Shown: in pieces, positions 1 through 7,171 of the stretch
How the letters are laid out: each line of letters begins with the position of its first letter
Numbering within the stretch: position 1 is the stretch's first letter
Origin: Spirochaetaceae bacterium
GTDB taxonomy: Bacteria > Spirochaetota > Spirochaetia > Treponematales > Breznakiellaceae
Reading direction: 5' to 3'
Assembly: GCA_031269165.1 (NCBI GenBank)
Contig: JAISZQ010000180.1
Location: forward strand, 1-8,660
DNA: 8,660 bases
Translations under genes and position numbers: made by a program
The notes under the pieces: generated by a model
The model's database searches: none
The model's input: only the letters and a program-made list of their open reading frames with translations
What the model was told of the DNA's origin: nothing

Positions 1-114
1 CACGAAAATACGAGTTTTAACCCAATCAAAATACTAACAACAGCTTATTTATCGTGATTATTGCACTATTTTTTACGAAAAAAAGTGTGAAAATTTTCTA
101 AGTCCCACAGGCTC
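1..114. other. AT-rich intergenic stretch downstream of rpoN
   Basis: This stretch is much richer in A and T than the rest of the window and no gene is recognisable in it. It contains an imperfect AT inverted repeat at 64-87 (CACTATTTTTT, a 3-nt loop, then AAAAAAAGTG with one bulged base). On the minus strand, GAGCCTGTGGGAC follows the rpoN stop codon directly; its first eight bases match the start of a repeat module at 8390. The inverted repeat could help end rpoN transcription, but it has no GC stem, so that role is only a guess. Confidence 0.5.
64..87. terminator. Weak AT-rich inverted repeat, possible rpoN terminator
   Basis: The arms CACTATTTTTT and AAAAAAAGTG pair apart from one bulge, and the A/T runs put a U-tract in either transcript. 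It lies about 28 nt beyond the rpoN stop. The stem has only two G-C pairs on its outer part, so it is a poor classical terminator; assignment is tentative. Confidence 0.25.
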
Positions 115-1530
115 CTAGAGTTCGTTCCGATATTTGGCCACGGTGCGGCGGGCGATTTTGATGCCCCGTTCCTCAAGCACCCGCGCGATCTCGCTGTCCG
201 AAGCGTGTTTTTCGGAATGGGTGATAATCTCCCGAATCACTTCCTTGACCCCGGTCTTTGAGAAGGGCGAACCCTGCGATCCCTGCCCGGTGATCGCGTT
301 TGAAAAGAAGTGGCCCATCCCGTAGATTCCCCATTCCGTCTGGATATATTTGCTGCTTGCCATACGGGAGACCGTCGAATCGTCCAGTTCCAGTGTTTCG
401 GCGATGTCGTGCCGGGTGAGCGGGGCGATATGCGCCGGTCCCTTTTCAAAAAACGCCTTCTGCCGCTCAACAATCGCGCGCATTACCCGCAACAATGTGT
501 GGTTCCTTCTCTGCACCGCGTTGATAAACCATTTCGCGCCCGCAACATTTTCATTGACAAAATCCCGCGTGTTCTGATCGTCCTGCTTGTATTTTTTAAG
601 ATCCGCGAAAAAAGGATTCACCCGCAATGCGGGAATCTCGTCGTCGTTTAACCGGATGACCAGTTCGCCGTCCTTCCGGTAGACTTCGATGTCGGGCACG
701 ACAAACCGCACTCCCGCCTCCGAATCGCCCCCGCCTGAGTACTGCCGCCCTGGAAACGGCGAAAGTTCCTTGATACACGCAAAGAGAAACGCCGCCCGAT
801 CCGCCTTTATACCCGTCATCTTTGCGACGTGGGAAAACCTACCCTTTTCTAGCTCGCCCAGATAAGGGAGCAACGCTTCGATTTCCGCGCTGCTCCGAGC
901 ACCTTCAGCACGAGTGCCGCCGGCATATATGTCGCCGGCACGTGCCCCGTTCTCCCCACTAAAACGCAACCTTCCCTGCACCGCAAGAGATTCCCGGTAA
1001 TCCGCCGTCGCGCAACCCTGTGGATCGAGCGCCCGAATCACGGACAATGCGGCCTCAATCTTTGCCGGATCCTCCCCCGGAAGCAACTCGGCAGGGTGAA
1101 CTAAGTGAAACCCGTCCTCGTTCAGGTTGCCGATCAAAAGTTCTCCAATACGGCGGACATCCTCGGCCAGCGTTTGCAACCGAAACTGCCAGAGCAGATA
1201 ATCCTGAAGACTCTCCGGCCTCGAGACCGCCCCTTCCAAAAACTGCCGTTTCTCGTCATCCTCCCTCGAAGAAGCGCGGTTTGAGTAAAGCGTGATCGCC
1301 GTTTCAAAAAAGTCCCCGTCCTCATCCTCGGTGCGCGGCTTCTCCTCAGGCGCGGCTTCCTTCACTTCATCGACAACATCAAGCGCCGGATTCGCCGCCA
1401 CCTCCGCTTCAATCCGTTCCCGCAGTTCCATCACCGGCAACTCCATGAGCTTGATCGAGTGCAACATCTGCTGACTCAAATGAAGTCCCTGCTCCAGAGA
1501 AACGCCCAGTTTTTGCGACAGCCCCAACAT
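115..1530 (-). CDS. rpoN: RNA polymerase sigma-54 factor RpoN
   Basis: This is the sigma-54 subunit, which directs core RNA polymerase to -24/-12 promoters and needs an AAA+ enhancer-binding activator to open them. The 471-residue product has the full family layout. The glutamine-rich region I is at about 12-50, followed by an acidic region II at about 54-75. The core-binding domain covers about 100-320, with LDPQGC at 168-173 and RLNDDEIPALRVN at about 293-305. The promoter-recognising helix-turn-helix is at about 374-398 (DIAETLELDDSTVSR, SSKYIQT), and the RpoN box ARRTVAKYR is at 460-468. The Met at 1530 is preferred over an in-frame Met at 1614: the family starts right before the Q-rich region, and the extra 28 residues would cover the promoter. 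Length is normal for the family. Residues about 191-215 look like an extra linker encoded partly by a DNA palindrome. It is transcribed divergently from the carboxypeptidase. Its regulon cannot be read from this window. Confidence 0.97.
   Translation of the reverse strand: MLGLSQKLGVSLEQGLHLSQQMLHSIKLMELPVMELRERIEAEVAANPALDVVDEVKEAAPEEKPRTEDEDGDFFETAITLYSNRASSREDDEKRQFLEGAVSRPESLQDYLLWQFRLQTLAEDVRRIGELLIGNLNEDGFHLVHPAELLPGEDPAKIEAALSVIRALDPQGCATADYRESLAVQGRLRFSGENGARAGDIYAGGTRAEGARSSAEIEALLPYLGELEKGRFSHVAKMTGIKADRAAFLFACIKELSPFPGRQYSGGGDSEAGVRFVVPDIEVYRKDGELVIRLNDDEIPALRVNPFFADLKKYKQDDQNTRDFVNENVAGAKWFINAVQRRNHTLLRVMRAIVERQKAFFEKGPAHIAPLTRHDIAETLELDDSTVSRMASSKYIQTEWGIYGMGHFFSNAITGQGSQGSPFSKTGVKEVIREIITHSEKHASDSEIARVLEERGIKIARRTVAKYRNEL
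914..941. repeat. 28-bp near-palindrome inside rpoN coding sequence
   Basis: The sequence from GTGCCGCCGGCATA to TATGTCGCCGGCAC matches its own reverse complement at 24 of 28 positions, centred on TATATA. A further 10-bp perfect palindrome, GGCACGTGCC, overlaps its right end at 937-946. On the rpoN strand it reads in frame as RAGDIYAGGT (residues 197-206). This falls between the SLAVQGRL segment and the ALLPYLGELEKGRF segment of the core-binding domain, where most RpoN proteins have a shorter linker. It resembles in kind the palindromic elements known to sit in frame in Rickettsia genes; identity with any named family is not claimed. Confidence 0.6.
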
Positions 1531-1539
1531 ACTTTCTTT

Positions 1540-1568
1540 ATGATACCAGAAAAATGGAAAAATTGCAA
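1540..1568 (-). promoter_or_regulatory. rpoN promoter, sigma-70 type
   Basis: Read on the minus strand, TTGCAA (1563-1568) and TATCAT (1540-1545) are separated by exactly 17 bp. The -10 hexamer ends 9 nt before the rpoN ATG at 1530. Transcription would therefore start about 2-3 nt before the start codon, leaving almost no leader. The intervening AAAGAAAGT is at best a very weak ribosome binding site. Confidence 0.6.
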
Positions 1569-1595
1569 ACTTCCCCCGAAAGCCAATGCGAGGCG

Positions 1596-1624
1596 TTGAC
1601 AAACCTGCCGCCAAACGGTATGCT
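1596..1624 (+). promoter_or_regulatory. Carboxypeptidase promoter, sigma-70 type
   Basis: A perfect TTGACA (1596-1601) and TATGCT (1619-1624) have a 17-bp spacer. The -10 ends 9 nt before the TTG start at 1634, the same gap as at rpoN on the other strand. The promoter lies downstream of the in-frame ATG at 1586, which argues that the ATG is not the real start. No Shine-Dalgarno sequence is visible in the 9 nt between them. Confidence 0.7.
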
Positions 1625-1633
1625 CTTCCCGTC

Positions 1634-2884
1634 TTGAAAAACGCGCGCCTCAGGCTTTTTGTTGCATCCGCTTTGCTGTGTTCCGTCTCGCTTTTCGCGC
1701 AAAACGAGAGCGAGATTTATTTTGACGACAGCCTCAACGCGGTTTCGGCCATTGTGATCGATGCGGCGACGGGAACGGTGCTTTTTGAGAAAGACGCAAG
1801 CCGTGAAATCCCGCCCGCTTCCCTTACCAAACTCATGACGATGCACCTCGCGCTGAACGAGGCGCTTCGGGGAACAGTCTCGCTTGACGATATTGTCGCG
1901 CTGCCTCCCGCAACATGGGCGCGGAACCAGCCTCCCCGGTCGAGCCTCATGTTTCTTGACGAGGGGCAGATCGTAACGTTGCGCGAGTTGTTGCTCGGTT
2001 TGGCCATCCCGTCCGGCAACGACGCGGCGGTTGCCATCGCCCTGCATCTCGCGCCGTCTATCGAGGACTTTGCCGCGATGATGAACGCCGAGGCGCAACG
2101 GATCGGGCTTACCCGGACGTTTTTTGTCGAGCCGTCTGGAATCAGCGAAAAAAACATGACGACCGCCGCCGACTTCGCGCTATTCTGCCGGGAATATGTG
2201 CGCCTTCACCCCGAAACGATCACGGATTACCACACGGTGCCTGCGCTTGCCTACCCGCAAGAAGAAAATCTGCCCCTCTATCAACGCGGCAGATCCAGGC
2301 AGCCCGTTATTCAGCCGAACCACATCCCCCTGCTCGGCGAATTTGAAGGCGCGGACGGCCTTAAGACCGGGTATATCGACGAGGCCGGATATAATGCGGC
2401 GGTCACGGCGGAGCGGGACGGCACCCGTTTTATTGCCGTGGTGCTGGGGGTTCCCGCGGAGCTCGGTGCTCGTTGGGGGTCTCTTGCCCGTGCCGAAGAC
2501 TGCCGGAAACTTCTCGAATGGGCCTACGCCAACTACAAGACGCTCCGCCCACCCGCGCCGGAAATCCCCGATGTGCGGGTATGGAAGAGCAAGCAGAAGT
2601 TTGCCGCTTTGAAACCGGCGGAGGATCTTACCACCACGACGCCCATCGGCCGGGGCGTTGATCCCGCCTGGGAAATTGATCTTTTTGCCCCCCTCATCGC
2701 GCCGCTCGCCGCCGGAACCGAAGCCGGAAAACTCCGCCTTTACGATCGGGACGGCCTTCTCCGCGAGATTTCTCTGGTTACCACGGAAGACGCGGAACAG
2801 GCCGGATTTTGGCGGCGCCTTTGGGACAGCATCGTGCTGTTCTTCCGGGGCGGGGCGCGCGTTGCGCGAACGGAAAATGGATAA
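1634..2884 (+). CDS. Secreted D-alanyl-D-alanine carboxypeptidase (PBP5/DacF type, peptidase family S11)
   Basis: This is a low-molecular-weight penicillin-binding protein that removes the terminal D-Ala from peptidoglycan pentapeptides in the periplasm, trimming potential cross-links. The three serine-acyl-enzyme motifs are present and well spaced: SLTK at 63-66 (nucleophile Ser63, Lys66), SGN at 127-129 and KTG at 244-246. Also typical are PSG at 167-169 and NMTTA at 174-178. A signal peptide covers residues 1-22 (basic start, hydrophobic LFVASALLCSV core, cleavage after SLFA). A C-terminal domain follows, then a helix FWRRLWDSIVLFFRG (about 392-406) that could anchor the protein to the membrane as in PBP5. 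I chose the TTG at 1634, giving 416 residues, because it makes a normal signal peptide and lies just after a strong promoter. The ATG at 1586 lies upstream of that promoter. The last residues ENG and the stop come from the adjacent repeat array. DacA, DacC, DacD or DacF orthology cannot be separated here. Confidence 0.94.
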   Translation: MKNARLRLFVASALLCSVSLFAQNESEIYFDDSLNAVSAIVIDAATGTVLFEKDASREIPPASLTKLMTMHLALNEALRGTVSLDDIVALPPATWARNQPPRSSLMFLDEGQIVTLRELLLGLAIPSGNDAAVAIALHLAPSIEDFAAMMNAEAQRIGLTRTFFVEPSGISEKNMTTAADFALFCREYVRLHPETITDYHTVPALAYPQEENLPLYQRGRSRQPVIQPNHIPLLGEFEGADGLKTGYIDEAGYNAAVTAERDGTRFIAVVLGVPAELGARWGSLARAEDCRKLLEWAYANYKTLRPPAPEIPDVRVWKSKQKFAALKPAEDLTTTTPIGRGVDPAWEIDLFAPLIAPLAAGTEAGKLRLYDRDGLLREISLVTTEDAEQAGFWRRLWDSIVLFFRGGARVARTENG

Positions 2885-2957
2885 TTGAAAATGGAAAATG
2901 CCGTGTTGTGATGACGGCACATTCTGCCACCCCCTGTTCACTTCCCCGCCGGAACAT

Positions 2958-3065
2958 GGATTGCTCCTCCCGCTCTACCGAGCGGCTCGCTCGCAATGAC
3001 GGGGTATCGTCATTGCAAGAAGCGGAGCCGAGTCGTCATTGCGAGGGCGGAGCCCGAAGCAATCC
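2958..3065. repeat. REP-like palindrome, copy 1
   Basis: A 108-bp inverted repeat starts with GGATTGCTCC and ends with GAAGCAATCC. Internal CGCAATGACG (2991-3001) faces CGTCATTGCAAG (from 3008) and CGTCATTGCGAG (from 3034). The CGTCATTGCGAG...AAGCAATCC motif is a type of dispersed repeat seen in many unrelated bacterial genomes. Confidence 0.85.
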
Positions 3066-3149
3066 AGACGGAAAATGCCGTGTTATGGTAACGGCGCGTT
3101 CAGCCGCCCTCATTTCCCCTTCTCCATGTTTAATTCCCCGCCGGAACAT

Positions 3150-3257
3150 GGATTGCTCCTCCCGCTCTACCGAGCGGCTCGCTCGCAACGACGGGGTATC
3201 GTCATTGCAAGAAGCGTAGCAGGGCCGTCATTGCGAGGGCGTAGCCCGAAGCAATCC
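3150..3257. repeat. REP-like palindrome, copy 2
   Basis: This has the same 108-bp structure and orientation as the copy at 2958-3065, with a few substitutions (for example GCAACGACG for GCAATGACG, and AAGCGTAGCAGGG for AAGCGGAGCCGAG). The equal length and high identity point to recent tandem duplication. Confidence 0.85.
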
Positions 3258-3328
3258 AGACGGAAAATGCCGTGTTGAGGAGACACCGCGTTCAGCCGCC
3301 AACATTTTCCATTCTCCATTTACCATTT

Positions 3329-5350
<2,022 letters not shown>

Positions 5351-5356
5351 GGCGGG

Positions 5357-5365
5357 AGTATAGCA
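5357..5365 (-). promoter_or_regulatory. uvrB extended -10 promoter
   Basis: On the minus strand TGCTATACT forms an extended -10 element (TG-N-TATACT). No good -35 lies 16-19 bp upstream, which is usual for extended -10 promoters. The hexamer ends only 6 nt before the uvrB ATG, so transcription should start at or next to the start codon. The intervening CCCGCC is not a ribosome binding site. Confidence 0.55.
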
Positions 5366-5389
5366 CATTTCAAGCGGCGGCGGTAGTAA

Positions 5390-5432
5390 GAGTCTGTTTA
5401 AAAACCAGCAAAAGGGGGGAAAGCCTTCCCCC
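5390..5432 (+). repeat. GAGYCTGTTYAAAA leader plus GGGGGAA/TTCCCCC hairpin module
   Basis: GAGTCTGTTTAAAA begins a segment that aligns with 8390-8421, where it reads GAGCCTGTTCAAAA, at roughly 80 percent identity. It leads into a perfect 7-bp stem GGGGGAA (5415-5421), loop AGCC, TTCCCCC (5426-5432). The same hairpin occurs at 6931-6947. Here it is not followed by the 180-bp core element. The GAGYCTGT start is reminiscent of insertion-sequence ends, but no matching opposite end was found. Confidence 0.6.
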
Positions 5433-5468
5433 TCGCTCTGGCCCTGCGGTCCTCCGCTACCCCCTTCA

Positions 5469-5487
5469 ACGGGGGTCAGACCCCCGT
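5469..5487. repeat. Perfect 19-bp palindrome ACGGGGGTC-A-GACCCCCGT
   Basis: The two 9-bp arms are exact inverted copies around a central A. There is no T-run after it, so it does not look like an intrinsic terminator. GGGGTCAGACCCC-type palindromes are common dispersed repeats in bacteria. It sits in the middle of the repeat-filled region between uvrB and the exonuclease. Confidence 0.7.
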
Positions 5488-5504
5488 AACGCCCCCGGCC
5501 GCCC

Positions 5505-5650
5505 CGTCATTGCAAGCGAGCCGCCCGTCATTGCGGGCAAGCCCTTCGTCATTGCGAGCGAGCGGCACATTGCCGAGCGAAGCAATCCAGCAGGTAACGT
5601 CCCGTCTGGATTGCTTCGCCCGCTCTACCGAGCGGCCCGCTCGCAATGAC
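5505..5650. repeat. REP-like palindrome, copy 3, with two extra half-units
   Basis: CGTCATTGC occurs three times in a row (5505, 5526, 5547). The third starts a large inverted repeat: CGTCATTGCGAGCGAG...GAAGCAATCC (5547-5588), a 19-nt spacer, then GGATTGCTTC...CGCTCGCAATGAC (5608-5650). The arms are the same as in the array at 2885-3328 but the order is inverted: here the CGTCATTGC ends are outside and the GCAATCC ends face the spacer. Confidence 0.85.
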
Positions 5651-5724
5651 ATCTCTCCATGTTATCCACAAAACTCCGCGCAATCCGTGGTTCCCTTGCC
5701 ACCGTATCCCTTTTTCGCCGATGG

Positions 5725-5753
5725 CTGCCATGAGCGGCAAAATGGCGTAGAAT
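5725..5753 (+). promoter_or_regulatory. Exonuclease gene promoter
   Basis: CTGCCA (5725-5730, four of six matches to the -35 consensus) and TAGAAT (5748-5753) are spaced by 17 bp. The -10 ends 13 nt before the ATG at 5767, predicting a leader of about 6 nt. No Shine-Dalgarno sequence is visible in GCGCGTAACCCT. Confidence 0.45.
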
Positions 5754-5766
5754 AGCGCGTAACCCT

Positions 5767-6921
5767 ATGAACTTAAAAGACAGACTCCGTCTGATCAAAA
5801 CGACCGGAAGCAAACCGGAAGCCAAGCCGCCGGAACCAAAGCCGGATGCCGAAAGCACACCGCTCTCCGCTTCATCGGCCCCATCGCCTTCTCCGCGATC
5901 CGCGCAAGACGAGCCCCCGGCGGCGCGAACGCATGCGTTTTCAGACTGGCGGATCGAGGGAGACTTCGTGCGGTCGCGCACCGTTATGCTTCCCGCCGTT
6001 ACGCCCGACGCTGCGACGGGAACCCCCGGCCCACAGGCGCCCCCCCTCGAATCTGCCGCGTCTCTCGCGGGCCTCTGCGCCCTCCTTCCCGACATCGGGC
6101 GATTCCTTGATGCCGGAAACACGCTCGAACCGGCGGGCCTCACCTTCTTTGACCTTGAAACGACCGGACTATCAGGCGGCGCGGGAACCGTGGCCTTCCT
6201 CGCCGCGTTTGGAACAATCGCGCAAGACGGCGCGGCGGGATGGCGGGCGGGAAACAAGGCGGCCCTCACCGTTACCCAGTATCTCCTGCTCGACTATTCC
6301 GGCGAGCCGCTCTTCCTGCAAAAGTGCCTCGAACACCTTTCCGGCCTCGTGGTAACCTACAACGGCAAGAGTTTCGACAGCCAGATCATAAAAAACCGCT
6401 GTATTGTGAACGGGTTGCGGCCGCCCTGGTACCATCACGCCGACCTTGTCCATCCCGCGCGCTATCTGTGGAAACGAAAACTCCCCTCGTGCCGACAGCG
6501 GGACATCGAAGAGCGCGTACTGGGCCTGGATCGCGGCGACGACTTACCCGGCAGTTTTGCCCCGGACGCATGGTTCCAATTCCTCAAGTCCGGCGAAACA
6601 GGCAACCTTCTCAAAATCTGCGCCCACAACGCCGCCGACATAGCGGGCCTCGCCGCAATCTGGCAGATGTTTACCGTCCTCGCCGCATCCCCCCTTGCCG
6701 CCTGCCGCTACAACGCCGACCTCGAACACCTCGCGCTTCGCTTTCACAACTTCGTCAAACGCCGCCACCACGAAGGCCGCCCCGCCTCCCTCTCTATGGA
6801 AGAAACCGCCGTCAAACTCCTCGAACAAGCCGCCGCCCACGGAGGCGAAATCGCCCAATTACTCTGGAAACGAAGATACGGCGCCCAATTACCCGCCATC
6901 AATCCCCCCGCCGGACGGTAG
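5767..6921 (+). CDS. YprB-like RNase H-fold (DEDD) exonuclease
   Basis: The 384-residue product belongs to the RNase H-like family that includes Bacillus YprB, a 3'-5' exonuclease-type fold with a two-metal DEDD site. Residues 1-20 form a basic start (MNLKDRLRLIK), and about 20-100 are a proline/alanine-rich low-complexity linker. The catalytic domain follows: Exo I FFDLETTG with Asp129 and Glu131; Exo II NGKSFD with Asp204; the family-typical LVHPARYLWKRKLPSC (227-242) and LGLDRGDDLPG (252-262); and Exo III HNAADI with Asp291. A helical tail runs to 384. The biological substrate of this family is not well established, so RNA or DNA cannot be specified. The ATG at 5767 is supported by the promoter spacing and the conserved-looking start. 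The gene is divergent from uvrB and is followed, 9 nt after its stop, by the hairpin of the element that lies upstream of icd. A shared repair role with uvrB is only a guess. Confidence 0.88.
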   Translation: MNLKDRLRLIKTTGSKPEAKPPEPKPDAESTPLSASSAPSPSPRSAQDEPPAARTHAFSDWRIEGDFVRSRTVMLPAVTPDAATGTPGPQAPPLESAASLAGLCALLPDIGRFLDAGNTLEPAGLTFFDLETTGLSGGAGTVAFLAAFGTIAQDGAAGWRAGNKAALTVTQYLLLDYSGEPLFLQKCLEHLSGLVVTYNGKSFDSQIIKNRCIVNGLRPPWYHHADLVHPARYLWKRKLPSCRQRDIEERVLGLDRGDDLPGSFAPDAWFQFLKSGETGNLLKICAHNAADIAGLAAIWQMFTVLAASPLAACRYNADLEHLALRFHNFVKRRHHEGRPASLSMEETAVKLLEQAAAHGGEIAQLLWKRRYGAQLPAINPPAGR

Positions 6922-6929
6922 GGGAAAAA

Positions 6930-7146
6930 GGGGGGAAAGCCTTCCCCTGTCAACAACTTAAGCCAATGGAATATAAGAGTGGTCAACAGATCACACAGAT
7001 TTTTAGTTTTTTGTCCGCGAATGTACGCGAATATGCGCCATACATGGCGTTGCGAATACGCGCTGATGGGTATGTATCATTCGTATTTATTCGCGCTATT
7101 CGCGGACCAAAATCCTTAAGTCGTTGACAGGGGGAGACTTCCCCCT
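6930..7146. mobile_element. Palindromic MITE-like element, copy 1
   Basis: The core (6949-7128, 180 bp) is bounded by 14-bp inverted repeats, GTCAACAACTTAAG and CTTAAGTCGTTGAC, with one mismatch. Immediately outside each end is a short hairpin: GGGGGAA-AGCC-TTCCCC on the left and GGGGGA-GACT-TCCCCC (7130-7145) on the right. Inside are TTTTTTGTCCGCGAAT facing ATTCGCGGACCAAAAT, two CGCGAAT sites (7016, 7026) facing two ATTCGCG sites (7089, 7098), and a central palindrome CGCCATACATGGCG (7036-7049). It has no coding capacity. A second copy lies downstream of icd. Mobility is inferred from structure only; no target-site duplication was identified. Confidence 0.75.
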
Positions 7147-7153
7147 CTTTGGG

Positions 7154-7159
7154 TATTCT
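7154..7159 (+). promoter_or_regulatory. Possible icd -10 hexamer
   Basis: TATTCT is 12 nt before the icd ATG. No good -35 is found 16-18 bp upstream. A perfect TTGACA at 7124-7129, formed by the end of the palindromic element, is 24 bp away, too far for a normal promoter. The real promoter may lie elsewhere, including within the element. Confidence 0.25.
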
Positions 7160-7162
7160 AAT

Positions 7163-7167
7163 GAGGG
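7163..7167 (+). promoter_or_regulatory. icd ribosome binding site
   Basis: GAGGG lies 4 nt before the ATG at 7172. It is the only clear Shine-Dalgarno-like sequence upstream of any gene in the window, and it supports this ATG over the upstream in-frame TTG at 7124, which lies inside the repeat element. Confidence 0.6.
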
Positions 7168-7171
7168 TGCT

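Larger units (their letters stand above)
2885..3328. repeat. Tandem array of REP-like palindromic units between convergent genes
   Basis: This gap between the carboxypeptidase and uvrB stops holds no gene. GGAAAATGCCGTGTT occurs at 2893, 3070 and 3262, giving two full units of 177 and 192 bp and a shortened third unit that lacks the central palindrome. Each full unit contains AATTCCCCGCCGG or a close variant, then a 108-bp palindrome. The array is bounded by inverted copies of an ATTGAAAATGG-type sequence (2884-2900 on the plus strand; 3303-3334 on the minus strand). The bounding sequences overlap the coding ends of both genes and supply their stop codons. A role in ending both transcripts is possible but not shown. 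Confidence 0.85.
5351..5766. other. Divergent uvrB-exonuclease intergenic region, repeat-filled
   Basis: No gene is supported in these 416 bp; the short open frames here are read-through of repeats. In order it holds the uvrB promoter, the leader/hairpin module at 5390-5432, the 19-bp palindrome at 5469-5487, the REP-like cluster at 5505-5650, a single TTATCCACA (5662-5670, identical to a consensus DnaA box), and the promoter of the exonuclease gene. Confidence 0.75.
6922..7171. other. Exonuclease-icd intergenic region
   Basis: This gap is almost entirely the first copy of the palindromic element with its outer hairpins. Only about 25 bp remain between the element and the icd start codon, so icd expression signals must lie in that short stretch or in the element. 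The outer left hairpin begins about 9 nt after the exonuclease stop and could act as its transcript end. Confidence 0.7.

Noticed and set aside
2809..3219. 136-codon plus-strand frame with repeated NMDCSSRSTERLARNDG
   Set aside because: It is a translation of the tandem REP-like repeats; the repeated peptide only mirrors the DNA repeat and overlaps the carboxypeptidase end.
2885..3328. CRISPR array
   Set aside because: The repeat period is 177-192 bp and the units are near-identical throughout, with no short repeat and unique-spacer pattern and no cas genes.
5469..5487. Intrinsic terminator at the 19-bp palindrome
   Set aside because: The stem is strong but no T-run follows on either strand, and both flanking genes point away from it.
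5351..5766. Replication origin
   Set aside because: Only one DnaA-box match, no AT-rich unwinding region and no dnaA or dnaN nearby.
6240..7127. Plus-strand open frame of 295 codons overlapping the exonuclease
   Set aside because: Arg/Pro-rich out-of-frame reading of the exonuclease gene that runs into the repeat element; no recognisable domain.
7124..7129. TTGACA at the element end as the -35 of icd
   Set aside because: The nearest -10-like hexamer (TATTCT) is 24 bp away and nothing suitable lies at 16-18 bp.
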